NCBI GenBank assembly: GCA_030762935.1
Contig: CM060900.1
Coordinates: forward strand, 403,457,632-403,521,631
DNA: 64,000 nucleotides
Direction of reading: 5' to 3'
From: Hymenopus coronatus
Lineage: Eukaryota; Arthropoda; Insecta; Mantodea; Hymenopodidae
This document shows, in pieces, positions 22,648 through 34,899 of the stretch. How positions within the stretch are numbered: position 1 is the stretch's first letter; the number at the start of each line of letters is the position of its first letter. Below the pieces are notes generated by a model. The model saw only the letters and a program-made list of their open reading frames with translations, had not been told where the DNA came from and made no database searches. The position numbers and the translations under genes are program-made.

Positions 22648-23017
22648 TGAACAAAAACAAGTTTAGATCAGAATTAAAAAGATAACTTATTACTCACACC
22701 TTCTATACAGAGGAGCATTTCATTCAATCAAAAAATACTGGTAATAATGTAACATTGTAAATATAATAAACATGAATACTCTAAGAATGCAAGTGTATGG
22801 GTAGACTTTTGGAAACAGACATGTAATTGAAAAGTATGCAAAACTGACACCTCTGAAAAGTCATTGTCAGTGTTATTATTTGTAAATAAATGTATTAATA
22901 AGTATGAATAAATGTAATTGTTGACATGATCTACATCCTAGAGTTTGGGCTTTGAGTCTAAGCTCATAAAAGGATATACAGATTGGTGTGCATGTATGCA
23001 TGCACGTGTGCGTGTGT

Positions 23018-23250
<233 letters not shown>

Positions 23251-25330
23251 GAAATTATCTTTTCACTTCAAATTAGCTTACAAGGGGTTGTCATATTGAT
23301 GTTACAGATTAAGCTGCAATTTTTCAAAGTGAAAATATTTTAAAAACAAGCACACACATGCCTCAACCTTTTTTCCCCAAAGGATCTCTATATGTAGGAA
23401 AAAAATTGAGCTTTAAGCTGTAACAGCTGAATTTAGGTCTATCTTCCACTCTATGTTAAACTGCCTTGTACTACTTTGCCCACACCAAAGCCAGAAGTAT
23501 CTGTGCATAAGACCACGTAAAAGATAACTTACAATGAAGAGTTCATTTACCAAGGAGGATATTGGCTGCAGATAATTTTCTTTTTCGTTTCTTTCTTCAG
23601 TGATGGGTGGTTCCGGGAAAGAAAGATAGAAAATAGAAAGTAAATAGATGAAAATTATTCAGTTTTGTAAGCTTTCTGGTTTAGTATCTGTAAAACACTG
23701 ATATATGAATGGAATTAAATGTTATTAGTGAACTATTTTAATTTGTAAATAGTTCTTTTCTTGTAAACTTTGAGCCAATGGGAGAGAAAATCAAGATACA
23801 AGTCCTTTTATTTTAAATCTGCTTTCACTAAAAAAAAATCTGAGCTCAATCTGTACACCAGTATGACAATAGCAGTTTGTCAGTTGCTCAATTAAAGTGA
23901 ATGAAAAGTTTGGGAAGAAGGTACAACTCCAAGATCTCATTCATCTGACAATACCACTGAGCTTAATTTCTTTCTTACAACACCCCTGTGTTGAAGGAAC
24001 TACGACTTATTTATTTCCTATTAATCATTTGGTAAATATAAGATTAACAAAGCTGTGCATGTTGCACTTAGAATCATTCTCATGCTTGAAGAACCTATCC
24101 ATACTTTTAGTCTTAAAGGCCTTGTCAGTTAAAAATAAATATTCAGAATACTTACATGCTATTATTGGAAGTGGTAATAGACACTGAAACATTCCAACAT
24201 GTTAAAATTGTGAGTGGACTGATAACCTTTAATGTCATTTATAAAGTTATCCCTAAGAAAATGTTTTCATGATATTTGTTTTCATTAAAAGCTGATGTTC
24301 ATTGGCATCTGGAAGGGATCCCTTAATTTAGTATTGCGAGTCTAGTAAGCTTCATTGCCATCTACTGAATAAACTTCAAAATTCATAATTCTGTATGCAT
24401 TTTTGATGACATGGATTTCTTCCTATACTGAGAGTTCTGCTGGTGTTTCGGCTGTTATACAAATCAGCAGTAGTTTACCATTTTTGTTCAACAAAATATC
24501 ACTAAATAGGAAACAAAGCTCTTAATAGCCGAAACATCAACTGAACTCACAACAGGAAGAAAAGAATCTGCATCACCAAAAATGGACCCACAACAATGAC
24601 TTTTGAAATCACACCAGTGGATAACGTAGTAAAGTTCTCCACTAGACAGCAGTACAACAAACAAAGTAGAGATTCTCCTTCAGATATCAATGGACATACA
24701 ACTAACAATGAGGATGAACAACATTAATACATGTTCAAGATGAAAGCTTAGTAAGTGAAACAAAGTCTCTTCAATCCATTCACAAGTTCAACATATTCAG
24801 AATACTATTTATTTTTTTTTTTCTTATAGCTTCTATTTTCCGATGAATACTTGTAAAAACTTGTGTTACTTTTGACAATTTATAGCTGAACACACAGCAA
24901 TGATCACATTGTGCACCTTGATAACATGAGAAGTTCTCACTTGATATGGCTGCATAGCAATGAACATTTCCTTTTTATAACTTCTAGGATTAAGGAAATT
25001 CTACAGAAAAAAAATATTAGTGGGTTGTTCACTGTTTTGCAGTGACACATTATCCAGTAATTTGATGTTATGCACAGCATGTATTATTTTTTGTACCATG
25101 GCATAAATTAATGACTGGGCAGTTAATCAACAGTTAAAACCTTTGTCTAACCTTTAAAAAAATTATCGTTTTACTTGTCAACTTTTTAAAATATGTTCTA
25201 AGAAGACATTCTCCTTATCCTCAATTGATTGGTCCACTGACTCTTTTCTGATATCTGCCTTCCCTCTTTCCTTTCATTATGGTGAATTGGTTATTTAATG
25301 TACCATGAACTAGATAAATTATTAAATAAA
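23251..25330. other. Intron 2 segment, no gene recognised
   Basis: AT-rich sequence. Small open frames such as 23897-24187 show no family motif or conserved splice context. I can name nothing here. Confidence 0.45.
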
Positions 25331-25339
25331 ACATAGTGC

Positions 25340-25590
25340 ATGTGCATGAACTCTGGAACATACAGACAGAATGAAAACTTAGCATTGAAGTCACTAGATT
25401 CAGGGTATATAGCTTACTTCATGTCTCAAATGTTATCTCTCTGTTCTGGTTCTGGAATTGTACAAATCCTACTGAATGAAGACAAGGTAGCTGAGTGCCC
25501 GAGAAAAGGTGCACACATAGTATATTTTTTCAATGTCTTTTCAATGTCTATAGTAGCTGATGGAACACTAACACCTCCTATTTTCAACTA
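25340..25590 (+). pseudogene. Possible pogo/Tigger-type transposase fragment
   Basis: The frame includes ILLNEDKVAECPRKGAHIVY and ADGTLTPPIFN. These recall the pogo pattern of a D-E-x-G motif, P-x-K-V-x-A-x-K-G and the later G-x-x-x-P-P-x-F. The catalytic DET is not convincing and no termini were found, so this is a weak call. Confidence 0.25.
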
Positions 25591-26109
25591 AGTGCTCTAT
25601 GTTTGGTTTGATAGTATTGCAATGTAGAGAACAGATTATAATTTAAATCAGCCAGCCCAATTGTTTTATTGAAAATAGATTTTCAAATTGTGTGTGGAAC
25701 CAAACATGGACATTATGCATCCTGCACACGGTTCCAAGTTAAGGTTTGTGCCAATGTATCCCTGATGTTCATGATCCAAGCAGTTCTCTGTAAAGCATTT
25801 CATGGATCAAGTCGATGGGTCTCCATCCTTCACGTCCCCGGATTTGAACTCCATATACCATTTTGCTTCTGCCACTATATTATATATATATTTACTCTCT
25901 CCAGCCATGTAACTTCTATTTATACTGCTTTCTACAAGCATTCTCTGTTTGCCGACATACCTGCATTTCGTTTTTCAAATGTTGACCTTTTTTTCTTTCT
26001 TTCTTGCTCCTCGCAGTTTCTTCCTACAATTTTCTGCCTCAAGGTATTTTAAATTTCTTTCTTGCCCTTGACTTTTTTGTTTTTAGATGTGTGTCTTGTA
26101 ATACCATTT

Positions 26110-26745
26110 GAGAAGGTCCAATTTTTTATATACTATGGCTCTAAAAGCAGAATTGGGACAAAGGCTGAACTCTATGACAATGTTACCAAGCATGGTCAAA
26201 TATGTCATGAGCATATTTCAGGCAGATATATTCTGCTATTTCAGCTAGTACATGGGAGAGCAAAAGATGCTATAGACTGACAAATTGCTGATCTGAAAGC
26301 CCTCGATAAACACTGTTTAAAATGTTTTAACTCCCTCACAGTACTGGGTACCCACAATTCAGTTTCAATGAGGTAGATACTAGGGCATGTGGGGATTCTG
26401 GGCAATGAAAGAGCAGATGAAACTGTTTAGAAGGGAACTGAGCAAACATTTATGAGGCCTGCACTAAATTGAGGCTGTCATCAGGACCAGTTAAGTTGAA
26501 CTTATCTGTAAGTTTCAGGCCACTTCATAGCTCTCATACAGAGATTGGAGAATCACAAGAATTGCTAAACTTAAGTAGGAAAAAACTCTCATGGGCAACA
26601 AGTCTTTTTAGAGAATACATCCTCAGAGGACAGCTGCACAACATGAGCCAGTATGAGAAGCCTGCCCACAGACAGTATCAACAGACAAATGAGACACCTG
26701 CCCATCTATTGTGCGATTATCCAGCACTGCTCTCTAAATAGCCCA
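26110..26745 (+). pseudogene. LINE RNase H domain remnant
   Basis: Pieces in changing frames: YYGSKSRIGTKAELYDN (RNase H start with a lost catalytic aspartate), LGHVGILGNERADE (the canonical W-V-P-G-H-x-G-I-x-G-N-E-x-A-D-E active-site segment) and TNETPAHLLCDYPALLS (the C-terminal zinc-binding H-x-x-x-x-C tail). This order is that of Jockey/R1-type non-LTR elements carrying RNase H. The reverse transcriptase upstream is absent. Confidence 0.7.
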
Positions 26746-27190
26746 CATTGTTTGTAGTCAATTTCTAAAATTGAAGGAGCTTTTACCCATCACAATCCTG
26801 AGTGTGATTGAATTCATTATGAACATCAGGCTTCTGGATCATTGATAAGAGCTGGAGATGAAAACCAGACCTGCATAATTCACAGTATAAGGCAGTATTG
26901 CCCACCCATCAAACTAATACCATTTGTGCAGAAACACATGATAAAAGGTTGTTACAAAGTAATATGAAAACCCTGAGGGAAAATACACACCATTTTATTA
27001 CATTACTGTTCAATACTTCTGCTGTTATATAGCAATAACTATTTCTTTGAGCAGTTAATCAAAATTGTTGACAATCATAATGATCTATTGTAAAACTATG
27101 TGGAATGCTGTCATGCAAGCTCTTATATACCAGAAGAATGGAATGTATCTTCAGAAATTACAACTCTCTTAGCATTTAGCTCCATGGAAA
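26746..27190. other. Intron 2 segment before the large inverted repeat
   Basis: Intronic DNA with no recognisable gene or repeat. Confidence 0.4.
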
Positions 27191-28052
27191 TATCAACTTG
27201 AATCTAAAAAGCACAACAGCTTTGCAACATGAAAAACTTAACATGTAAAAGATGTTATGGTTAGGGCAACAAAATTATATGTAATTACTGGCCAGAGAAA
27301 ATGACTTCCAAGCACTTGTCAAACATTACTTGCAAACTCCTAAGCATTTGACATTCATACCCATTCTATATTCCTTCAGTGTCATTCAAAGTCAGTTGCC
27401 ACATCTGTAACGTCTAGGCTTACATTATATCAGTTTGAAACTCAAGAGAAAAACTGCCACCATAACTAACCATTCACAGTGAATGCTGATTATAAAGAAA
27501 ACCTATTAAACAAAAACACACAAACAAACACAAGAAAGAAAGGAAGAAAGAAAGAAAGAAAAAAAAGTTCTAAACACTTTCATTATCCCCACCATCTTCT
27601 GAAATCAATGCTTTCTGTCATAGTATTTCCTGGATGTGTAAATGTCCCGTTTCTCCCTGTTGGACACTTGCCAACTTTTTGTAACAAAACACATTGTTCA
27701 CCACAGCATATTATGCTTGGCAATGACATGAAATGTAGAATGTGTACAGTGTACAGTAAATGGACATAAATGTAAAAAACTTATATGTGAAAAAATGGGA
27801 ATTCTGTTTTATAAGAATCCTTGAAGACCCATTACAGCATCTTTCTGTCACATATGTAAAAATTTTTCCTGGCACTGCAATAGGTGCAGCCATTGTCACA
27901 AAAAATCAGTCATCCCCAGATTCCATGTGACAATCAAAAGCTTTGTGTATCTTTGTAAAAGCTGTGTTCAGAGTGCACACAAAAGAACTGTACATTGGTC
28001 TGGGACTAACACCAAAATGGTTAACTTATGATACTGAAAACAAATCACAGAA

Positions 28053-28131
28053 TGACATTGTGGTGGCTGAGAGGTTACAAAGGCCTTGCTTCCGCTCATA
28101 AGTTCCTAGGTTCAAATCTCGTGCTGCTTGT
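28053..28131 (+). repeat. tRNA-like sequence in left arm
   Basis: Contains an A-box-like TGGCTGAGAGG, a B-box-like GGTTCAAATCT and weakly pairing ends (TGACA...TGTCA). Resembles a decayed tRNA or the head of a tRNA-derived SINE with long variable region. The T-arm does not pair properly, so it is not a functional tRNA. Confidence 0.45.
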
Positions 28132-28397
28132 CATTTTTTTTTTATGTTTGTCAATTATATGAATGGATGTGTAGAACATAATACTGCATTAATACAACTT
28201 TGGTATTTGAAGTTATGGGCCTATCTATGCACACAAAAATGTAATTCTACTAAAACCTGTGTTAAATAACTAAAAACATATTTGTAAATAAACTATTATC
28301 TTCTAAAACTAAAATACAAAAAATAAAAATAACTAATATCAGGTTAGAAACCTTCAGCACATATAACTGCCCTGAATCTTTGGGGTGCAGACAAAAT

Positions 28398-29000
28398 TCA
28401 ATGCCTGTAGTAATGTAGATTAGAGGCTACAAGATCCCAGGCTGCATGAATATGTGCCCAGAAGACATCTTTTGTCCTTTGCCCGTCAACAGTTGAATTG
28501 GAGCGCAGCTCCCTTTTTACCTCAGCCCACACATTCTCAATAGGGTTCAAATCTGGTGAACAGAGGGTCCAGTCTATCACTTTGATATCCTGCCTCTCTG
28601 AAAACTGAATGAAACCTATGAGATGTGTGGGCAAAATGAGTATCCTGTACAAATTCAACAATTCCATCAGAATATCTCATCGTTATAGAGGGAATCAAAA
28701 TATTAGTATCACAAAGTACTGCACACCGTTCAGTGTATTGTCAAGCTGCCACAGCACACCTAGACTGCACCTTGATATCCAGCCCCAACACAATGCAGAT
28801 ACGCAACCATGATGGAACAGTGAAGCTATGTATTTTACAATGTTTTGGGACCCTTTGGCTGATAAACAATCACCTTTCCTTTATGTGTGGAAGAAAATGT
28901 CACCTCAGCTAAGAATATCATGTTCCTGGAAATTTCCTGTTGCATCAGTTAGTGAAGGGTGTGTTGGGTATATACAAACAAAAAACAAAACAAAAAAAAA
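28398..29000 (-). pseudogene. Tc1-like transposase remnant, left arm
   Basis: 28398-28667 ends with FSERQDIKVIDWTLCSPDLN and PIENVWAEVKRELR, the third catalytic (E) region of Tc1 transposases. Upstream on the minus strand, other frames give EFVQDTHFAHTS (second aspartate), and a counterpart of the first aspartate region FLDEVTF is better preserved in the right arm. An A23 run at about 28991-29013 and several stops interrupt it. Confidence 0.75.
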
Positions 29001-30131
29001 AAAAAAAAAAAAACCAACAAAAAATCCATTTTTTTTCATTGCGAGAGTGTTTAAGGGTGCGTTTAAGCACCGTTCTGCACACCACATGCTTTCGTGAGCA
29101 GCATATTGCTGTTCAGTAGAACAAACTCTTAAAGAAGCATCATAATAACTATCATATTAACTGTTCCAAATGTATATGAAATACGTTCTAAAATTAATAA
29201 CCACCATGAGCTGTACCCATAAATGTGAATAAGATAAACAATTTACATGAGTGATGACTATTCATGTTTTACATTACTGAATGTTCACACCCATCACTGC
29301 TGGTTACTAGATGTCATTAGTGGTGCAAACAATGTTAAACCTGTCAGCTCCGCATTTGTTGCAGCCCAGGGAGGCATGATTGTGATGTATAGACAGAGAT
29401 GTTCTATAATAGCAGTATATACCATTTAGTAAGGTGTATTCAGTGTGTAATCTTAAATTAGATCATAATCCAACAGAACTTGAGCTCTGATATATTGATC
29501 ATGAAAATGTTTACAGCACTTTGAATCTGTCCACTAAGTCAAGGTTATCAACCTCTGCTCCCATATATTGTAAGGGCAAACCATAACAATTGGCAAGAAC
29601 GTTGTTGCCGTCTTCAGGCTGGCTGATGTTATATTTCAACTTTTTTTATTATTTTTTGTTTTGTTTTAAAGCTTTATTACAAGTTATCTCATGGACAAGG
29701 CATAATAAATAGGAACATTATCAACAAGAACACCAAAAAATGGCTGAATAGAGCAATAATAAATAATATATACAATAAACAATGTCAAAATTTGAGTTTC
29801 AAATGTCATCAAAATATTTATATTGTTATAACTTTCATTAAACCAGAACAAAAATGTATATGCAATTCATTGAGCAAAAAGACCTAGCCCAGTAAACAAT
29901 CTTTCCTTTTTTTCAATAATGCGATTTTGATGCTGTCTCAACAGAATTAAGCTCTTATATGCAGTTCTCCAGTGTTCCTAGTTCTTATGATATAAGCTGT
30001 ACAGAAATCCTCCATGTGGCAGAAGCCCAAGATGTATGATGAGAAATGGAGGAGAGAGCCCACAATCTGACCACAGAAGCATTTGTTTTTGTATTGGTTC
30101 ATGTTGTTGGAAATGATTTACTGGCAGATGG

Positions 30132-31758
30132 AAAATTTAGGTACATGTACAAGCTGTTATCACTTATCAACTAAGGCTTGCAAGAGTTCAGTTGGAAATT
30201 ATACGTTCAAAAAAAAAAAAAAAAGTTTTTTTTCTTTCCATCTAGATATTGCTTTATTTTAGTTGATTAACAGTAGTTAAATAAGTTTTGTTTTATATAG
30301 TATAGATGAGATGATATTAGATTTTAAGATAAAGATAGAGGTATTGCAGTTAAGTATTAGTGCTTGGTTTCCAGTAATAGCTAATTAGATAAAAGGAGTG
30401 AGTGTCCTAATTTAAAATTACACTTAAGTCTTTAGATTTTAATGTAAATTTATGTAAAATAAGTTAACTATATTAGAATAAAAAGCTATCTGCTAAAAAT
30501 GTTTTAACAAAATGAGGATACATGCAACATTTTTTGTTGGTGGAAAATGAAATAAAAATTTGGGATGATACATACTAAGCCAAGAAGCCAAGGTGAAAAA
30601 ATGGCAGCTTTTTTTTTTTTTTTTCTGTTTTCTTGCTTTCCAGAAGTTAGGTATTCAACAAATTCTGGTGCAAAACAGTTCACTTACTGTCCTCTTTAAT
30701 TGTCATTGGTATTTTATATATGCACTTCCTTGAATTTAAGTATAGGTGTACTGGGAAATTTTATTTGTTTTACCTCATCACTCAACACATTTGTGGACTC
30801 ACCGTTCCTAAAGAAATTAACTTTCATGAAGAGCTGTTTCAATATATAACTGGGTTAGACAAAGAAATCAAATACCAATTACAACCAAAGTTGTGTCATT
30901 TTTATCTAGGACTATAACATGGTACATTTTCAGAAAGTTAATTTAAAATACTTTGCACTTTTTTGGGGTTAATATTAGTAAAATGGCAAGCAGACCAAAT
31001 CTACACAAAACATTTCTTTTGCTTATGAAGATACCTGAATGAAACAAAATTAACTAGAATACTCATTTAGCATGAGGGAAACAAAATCCTTATAATCTTA
31101 GGCAACTTCCAACTTTCTAGCACTTCTATTATTGAAAATAGATTATATTCATCCTGACTTCTACAATGGAACTTCTTGGCACTGACTATACCTAAAATTC
31201 CACTTAGTTCTATCATCACCACTACTAAATTCCAGCCATGAATACACAGATATCTCTCTTCAAGGCTGCATCTCATTTCTAGGTTTGCCACTATAGTAAA
31301 TGAACTTTGTGTGACCTCTATTCTAAATTCCTTGCAGCAAGCACAGTGGAATTCAATCCTGTCCACTTAAAAATTTTATTGGGCATCGCCCACATGCTTC
31401 TTGGATACTTTTCACACATATTGTGTCAAAAGGGATAGGTGGGGGGGCATGAAATTTAAACAATCAGCAATGTATATATAAGATCAAAATTAGTATTTCC
31501 ATATGTTTATATCCACTGCTTTTGATTAAGTCCCCCTTTATTTCAAAACATGTTTCACAGCAAACCACACATTCATCTTAAAACTACAGAAACTGTCAGT
31601 TGAACATTTGCTTCATGGTTAATATTTTTGATTTATGCTCCCTTTGTGCTTATGAGATGAAGAATCTGGATAGTAAAAGAGACAGGATATTCCAAAATTT
31701 TCATGTGCAGTTAATGCAATGTGATGGTTTGCAACTTAAGTTGTATTAAACTTTAATC
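30132..31758. other. Spacer of the large inverted repeat
   Basis: 1.6 kb single-copy-looking DNA between the arms, with an A17 run at 30208, a T18 run at 30608 and no coding or transposon motif recognised. It may represent the original sequence around which the arms arose, or the internal part of one large element. Confidence 0.5.
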
Positions 31759-32939
31759 CCATCTGCCAGTAAATCATTTCCAATGACATGGACCAATACA
31801 AAAACATATGCTTCTGTGGTCAGATATGTGCCTGGAATATCTAAAGTGCTCTCTCCTCCACATCTTATCATACATCTTGGGCTCCCGCCACATGGAGGTA
31901 TTCTATACAGCTTATATCATAAGAACTAGGAACATTAGAGAACTGCATATAAGAGTTTAATTCTGTTGGAACAGCATCAAAATTGCATTATTGAAAAAAA
32001 GGAAAGACTGCTCACTGGGCTAGGTCTTCTTGCTCAGTGAATTCCATGTACATTTTTGTTCTGGTTTAATGAAAGTTATCTATAACAATATAAATATTTT
32101 CATGACATCTAAAACTCAAATTTTGACATTGTTTATTATATATTCTATTTCTTATTGCTCCATTCAGCCATTTTTGTGTGTTCTTGTTGATACTGTTTTT
32201 ATTTATTATGCCTTATCCATGAGAAAACCTTGTACTAAAGCTTTAAAGCAAAAAATAATAATAAAAAAGGTTGAAATATAACATCAGCCAGCCTGAAGAA
32301 GGCAGCAACATTCTTGCCAATTGTTATGGTTTGCCCTTACAATATATGGGAGCAGAGGTTGATAACCTTGACTTAGCGGACAGATTCAAAGTGCTGTAAA
32401 CATTTTCATCATCAATATATCAGAGCTCAAGTTCTGTTGGATTATGATCTAATTTAAGATTACACACTGAATACACCTTACTAAATGGTATATACTGCTA
32501 TTATAGAACATCTCTGTCTATACATCACAATCATGCCTCCCTGGGCTGCAACAAATGCAGAGCTGACAGGTTTAACATTGTTTGCACCACTAATGACATC
32601 TAGTAACCAGCAGCGATGGGTGTGAACATTCAGTAATGTAAAACATGAATAGTCATCACTCATGTAAATTATTTATCTTATTTATATTTTATGGGTACAG
32701 ATCATGGTGGTTATTAATTTTAGAACTTATTTCATATACATTTGGAACAGTTAATATGATAGTTATTATGATGCTTCTTTAAGAGTTTGTTCTACTGAAC
32801 AGCAATATGCTGCTCACGAAAGCATGTGGTGTGCAGAACGGTGCTTAAACGCACTCTTAAACACTCTCTCAATGAAAAAAAAAAATGGATTTTTTCTTTT
32901 TTTGTTTTTGTTTTGTTTGTATATACCCAACACACCCTT

Positions 32940-33636
32940 CACAAACTGATGCAACAGGAAATTTCCAAGAACATGATATTCTTAGATGAGGTGACATTTT
33001 CTTCCTCATGTAAAGGAAAGGTGATTGTCTATCATCCAAAGGGTCCCAAAACATTGTAAAATACATAGCTTCGCTGTTCCATCATGGTTGCGTATCTGTA
33101 TTGTGTTGGGGCTGGATATCAAGGTGCGGTCTAGGTGTGCTGTGGCAGCCTGACAATACACTGAACAGTGTGCAGTACTTGGTGTTACTCAATAATATTT
33201 TGATTCCCTCTGTAACGATGAGATATCCTGATGGAATTGTTGAATTTGTACAGGATAATCATTTTGTCCACACATATCAAAAGATTTCAAATCAGTTTTC
33301 AGAGAGGCAGGATATCAAAGTGATAGACTGGCCCCTCTGTTTTTTTGTTTTTTTTTTTATTTTTTATTTTAAAAACAGTAACAGAGTCTGATCAGGACTC
33401 CGGTACTGTATCCCTATTTACATTTCCCCCCGTAGGTTTTACTGATTACTGGTTTACTGGTTTTACTGTTTTGTTCACCAGATTTGAACCCTATTGAGAA
33501 TGTATGGGCTGAGGTAAAAAAGGAGCAGCACTCCAATTTAACTGTTGATGGGCGAAAGACAAAAGATGGCTTCTGGGCACATATTCAAGCAGGCTGGGAT
33601 CTTGTAGCCTCTAATCCACATTACTGCAGGCATTGA
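32940..33636 (+). pseudogene. Tc1-like transposase remnant, right arm
   Basis: Reads MQQEISKNMIFLDEVTFSSS (first aspartate), CWGWISRCGLGV, DGIVEFVQDNHFVHTY (second aspartate) and FSERQDIKVIDWPL. The frame is interrupted by a T-rich ~134 bp insertion and resumes with SPDLNPIENVWAEVKKEQ (catalytic glutamate), ending near the H-Y-C-R-H stop. DDE triad order and spacing are those of Tc1-like elements. The N-terminal paired-like HTH could not be found. Confidence 0.8.
33341..33474 (-). mobile_element. Small T-rich insertion unique to right arm
   Basis: The left arm reads CTCTGTTCACC without interruption, while the right arm has about 134 bp between CTCTGT and TCACC. On the minus strand the insert ends in an A-rich tail, consistent with a retroposed SINE-like or processed sequence. 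A 3-4 bp repeat (TGT) flanks it. Confidence 0.6.
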
Positions 33637-33900
33637 ATTTTGTCTATGCTCCAAAGATTCAGGGCAGTTATATGTGCTGAAGGTTTCTAACCTGATATTA
33701 GTTATTTTTATTTTTTGTATTTTAGTTTTAGAAGGTAATAGTTTATTTACAAATATGTTTTTAGTTATTTAACACAGGTTTTAGTAGAATTACATTTTTG
33801 TGTGCATAGATAGGCCCATAACTTCAAATACCAAAGTTGTATTAATGCAATATTATGTTCTACACATCCATTCATATAATTGACAAACATAAAAGAAAAA

Positions 33901-33981
33901 TGACAAGCAGCACGAGATTTGAACCTAGGAACTTATGAGTGGAAGCAAGGCCTTTGTAACCTCTCAGCCACCACAATGTCA
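33901..33981 (-). repeat. tRNA-like sequence in right arm
   Basis: Mirror copy of 28053-28131 with the same A- and B-box-like motifs and two or three substitutions. Confidence 0.45.
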
Positions 33982-34899
33982 TTCTGTGATTTGTTTTCAG
34001 TATCATAAGTTAACCATTTTGGTGTTAGTCCCAGACCAATGTACAGTTCTTTTGTGTGCACTCTGAACACAGCTTTTACAAAGATACACAAAGCTTTTGA
34101 TTGTCACATGGAATCTGGGGATGACTGATTTTTTGTGACAATGGCTGCACCTATTGCAGTGCCAGGAAAATTTTTTACATATGTGACAGAAAGATGCTGT
34201 AATGGGTCTTCAAGGATTCTTATAAAACAGAATTCCCATTTTTTCACATATAAGTTTTTTACATTTATGTCCATTTACTGTACACTGTACACATTCTACA
34301 TTTCATGTCATTGCCAAGCATAATATGCTGTGGTGAACAATGTGTTTTGTTACAAAAAGTTGGCAAGTGTCCAACAGGGAGAAACGGGACATTTACACAT
34401 CCAGGAAATACTATGACAGAAAGCATTGATTTCAGAAGATGGTGGGGATAATGAAAGTGTATATAGCCTTATTTTTCCTTTCTTTCTTTTTTGTGTTTGT
34501 TTGTTTGGTTTTTGTTTAATAGGTTTTCTTTATAATCAGTATTCACTGTGAATGGTTAGTGATGGTGGCACCAGTATTGGTGGAAGCTTTTCTCTGAGTT
34601 TCAAACTGGTATAATGTAAGCCTAGACATTGTAGATGTGGCAATTGATTTTGAATGACACTGAAGAAATATAGGATGGGTATGAATGTCAAATGTTTAGG
34701 GGTTTACAAGTAATGTTTGACAAGTGCTTAGAAGTCATGGTTTCTGGCCAGTAATTACATATCAGTTCGTTGCCCTAACTATTATATCTTTTTAAACGTT
34801 AAGTGTTTCATGTTGCAAAGCAATTAACAGCCAAGATGTCTAGAACTGATACATATCTTCCATAGACTTAACCATGCCATATTCACAGATTGAGTTGGG

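Larger units (their letters stand above)
20437..23017 (+). mobile_element. Non-LTR retrotransposon (Jockey/CR1-type), 5'-truncated
   Basis: Begins inside the endonuclease-RT linker and runs through reverse transcriptase, thumb and C-terminus to about 22753, then a 3' UTR and a (GA)n run. It is inserted in hAT copy 3 just before the hATC region. The C-terminus is itself split by a 233 bp insertion (22415-22647). The sequence following it (NKNKFRSELKR, then EEHFIQSKNTGNNVTL) restores the end of the polyprotein. Confidence 0.82.
27190..30131. repeat. Large inverted repeat, left arm (Tc1-bearing)
   Basis: About 2.9 kb that is matched in reverse complement by 31759-34850. Anchors: 27270/34769, 27711-27899/34135-34323, 28053-28131/33901-33981, 29247-29429/32481-32663 and 30131/31759. 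Encoded peptides at the paired positions differ by few residues, so the arms are similar but not identical. Each arm contains a Tc1-like transposase remnant and a tRNA-like sequence. Confidence 0.88.
31759..34850. repeat. Large inverted repeat, right arm
   Basis: Reverse complement of 27190-30131, about 150 bp longer owing mainly to an insertion at 33341-33474. Its Tc1 remnant is on the plus strand and its tRNA-like sequence at 33901-33981 is on the minus strand. Confidence 0.88.

Noticed and set aside
23540..23610. Exon-like stretch on the minus strand (ENYLQPISSLVNELFI before a GTAAGT)
   Set aside because: It has a plausible donor but no convincing acceptor or homology, and it would not fit the phase or sequence of the synaptophysin exons, which already join perfectly.
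27479..27769. Lys-rich 96-codon frame
   Set aside because: It starts in a GAAA-type simple repeat within the left inverted arm, and the counterpart in the right arm is not open.
28060..28130. Functional tRNA gene
   Set aside because: It has recognisable A- and B-box-like motifs but the T- and anticodon-stems do not pair properly; treated as tRNA-like repeat.
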